IMG/VR virus record: IMGVR_UViG_3300044974_001308
Location: 1 to 31,382 of that record
From: a virus
Length of the DNA: 31,382 bases
Reading direction: 5' to 3' (one strand)
Position numbers and translations under genes: made by a program. Below the pieces are notes generated by a model. That model was not told the DNA's origin, ran no database searches, and was given only the letters and a program-made list of their open reading frames with translations. Shown here piece after piece: positions 31,058 through 31,382 of the stretch; position 1 is the first letter of the stretch; each line of letters starts with the position of its first letter.

Positions 31058-31382
31058 TCATGAAACTATCACCTGGCAGGAGGCGAGCATTAAGTTATCG
31101 CAACTAAAAGAATATGCCGATAATCCAAGAAAAATAACCAAGGAGATGCTTGATAAACTAGCTTCTCATATAAAGGAGGACGGGTATCATCAAAGAATAA
31201 TAGTAGATAACGATTACACTATTATCGGCGGCCATCAGCGTAAAAAGGCTTTATATATGGCAGGTTACGATGATGAGACTGAAATTGAAGTGTTAAAGCC
31301 GAGTAGGAAACTAACAACTGCCGAAATAGACAGATTGAACATCAGAGATAATCTAGCATTCGGTGAGTATGATTTTGCTGTG
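31041..31382 (+). CDS. ParB-like nuclease-domain protein, 3' end outside the window
   Basis: The first 114 residues of a protein with the ParB/Sulfiredoxin-like N-terminal domain: S-Q-L-K-E-Y-A-D-N-P-R-K-I-T, then L-A-S-H-I-K-E-D-G-Y, I-I-G-G-H-Q-R-K-K-A-L (the G-x-H-Q-R core) and D-N-L-A-F-G-E-Y-D-F. ATG with AAAGGAG upstream. In phages this domain is often fused to an N6-adenine or N4-cytosine DNA methyltransferase and rarely a partition ParB; which one this is cannot be seen. The next residues would decide. Confidence 0.75.
   Translation, partial: MSYLSNHETITWQEASIKLSQLKEYADNPRKITKEMLDKLASHIKEDGYHQRIIVDNDYTIIGGHQRKKALYMAGYDDETEIEVLKPSRKLTTAEIDRLNIRDNLAFGEYDFAV

Noticed and set aside
1-31382. 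CRISPR arrays, tRNA or rRNA genes, intact insertion sequences
   Set aside because: No regularly spaced repeats, cloverleaf-like sequences, rRNA-like stretches or intact transposase genes were seen on either strand.

Overview
The window is AT-rich, gene-dense accessory DNA of the kind carried by intracellular Alphaproteobacteria. The best guess is Rickettsia or a close relative in the Rickettsiaceae. Pointers are a stand-alone SpoT hydrolase-domain gene, a ProP-type transporter, ankyrin-like and coiled-coil proteins, and a candidate clan CE effector protease. No rRNA, tRNA or core housekeeping gene was seen, so the assignment is inference.

Layout. (1) 1-1560: a frameshifted gene remnant, then a HEPN/Ymh-type gene enclosed by a 22-bp inverted repeat. 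(2) 1582-7515, minus strand: a tight six-gene podovirus-like module (DUF1064 nuclease, tail adaptor, P22 gp10-like tail protein, a 92-residue protein, two internal/ejection-type proteins). No terminase, portal or capsid gene is in the window. (3) 7746-12004, plus strand: a ParA/ribbon-helix-helix partition cassette, a cluster of small genes (a DUF2829/Tad2-like candidate, a WGR-domain protein, a membrane peptide, a second RHH protein), then a 504-residue protein with a Ulp1/YopJ-like His-Asp-Gln-Cys pattern coupled by ATGA overlap to an ankyrin-like partner. (4) 12023-16123, minus strand: a catalytic-domain-only tyrosine recombinase, a 706-residue coiled-coil protein and a predicted outer-membrane barrel. 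(5) 16434-19639, minus strand: a phage recombination operon (YqaJ exonuclease, RecT, unknowns) with a SemiSWEET sugar transporter at its end. (6) 19640-19998: a divergent control region with a perfect 17-bp inverted repeat, a strong terminator and centromere-like repeats. (7) 19999-22846, plus strand: a second ParA, its winged-helix-type partner and a Rep-like protein. (8) 23127-25062: a SpoT-like HD hydrolase and a ProP-like transporter, convergent and overlapping. (9) 25418-31382, plus strand: an HTH gene, then small genes, a replication initiator/loader candidate, DnaB helicase, a cytosine methyltransferase with a suspicious double-frame segment, an SSB-like protein, two unknowns and a ParB-like gene cut by the window edge.

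Taken together the genes look like a phage-plasmid or a mosaic of phage and plasmid: stable maintenance (two ParA loci, Rep-like genes, ParB-like domain), own replication and recombination (DnaB, initiator, SSB-like, YqaJ-RecT), part of a podovirus tail, and host-directed cargo (candidate CE protease with ankyrin-like partner, HEPN protein, sugar transporter, SpoT/ProP paralogues). The most rewarding leads are the CE protease/ankyrin-like pair, the Tad2-like candidate, the repeats upstream of the second parA, and the dcm frame anomaly.
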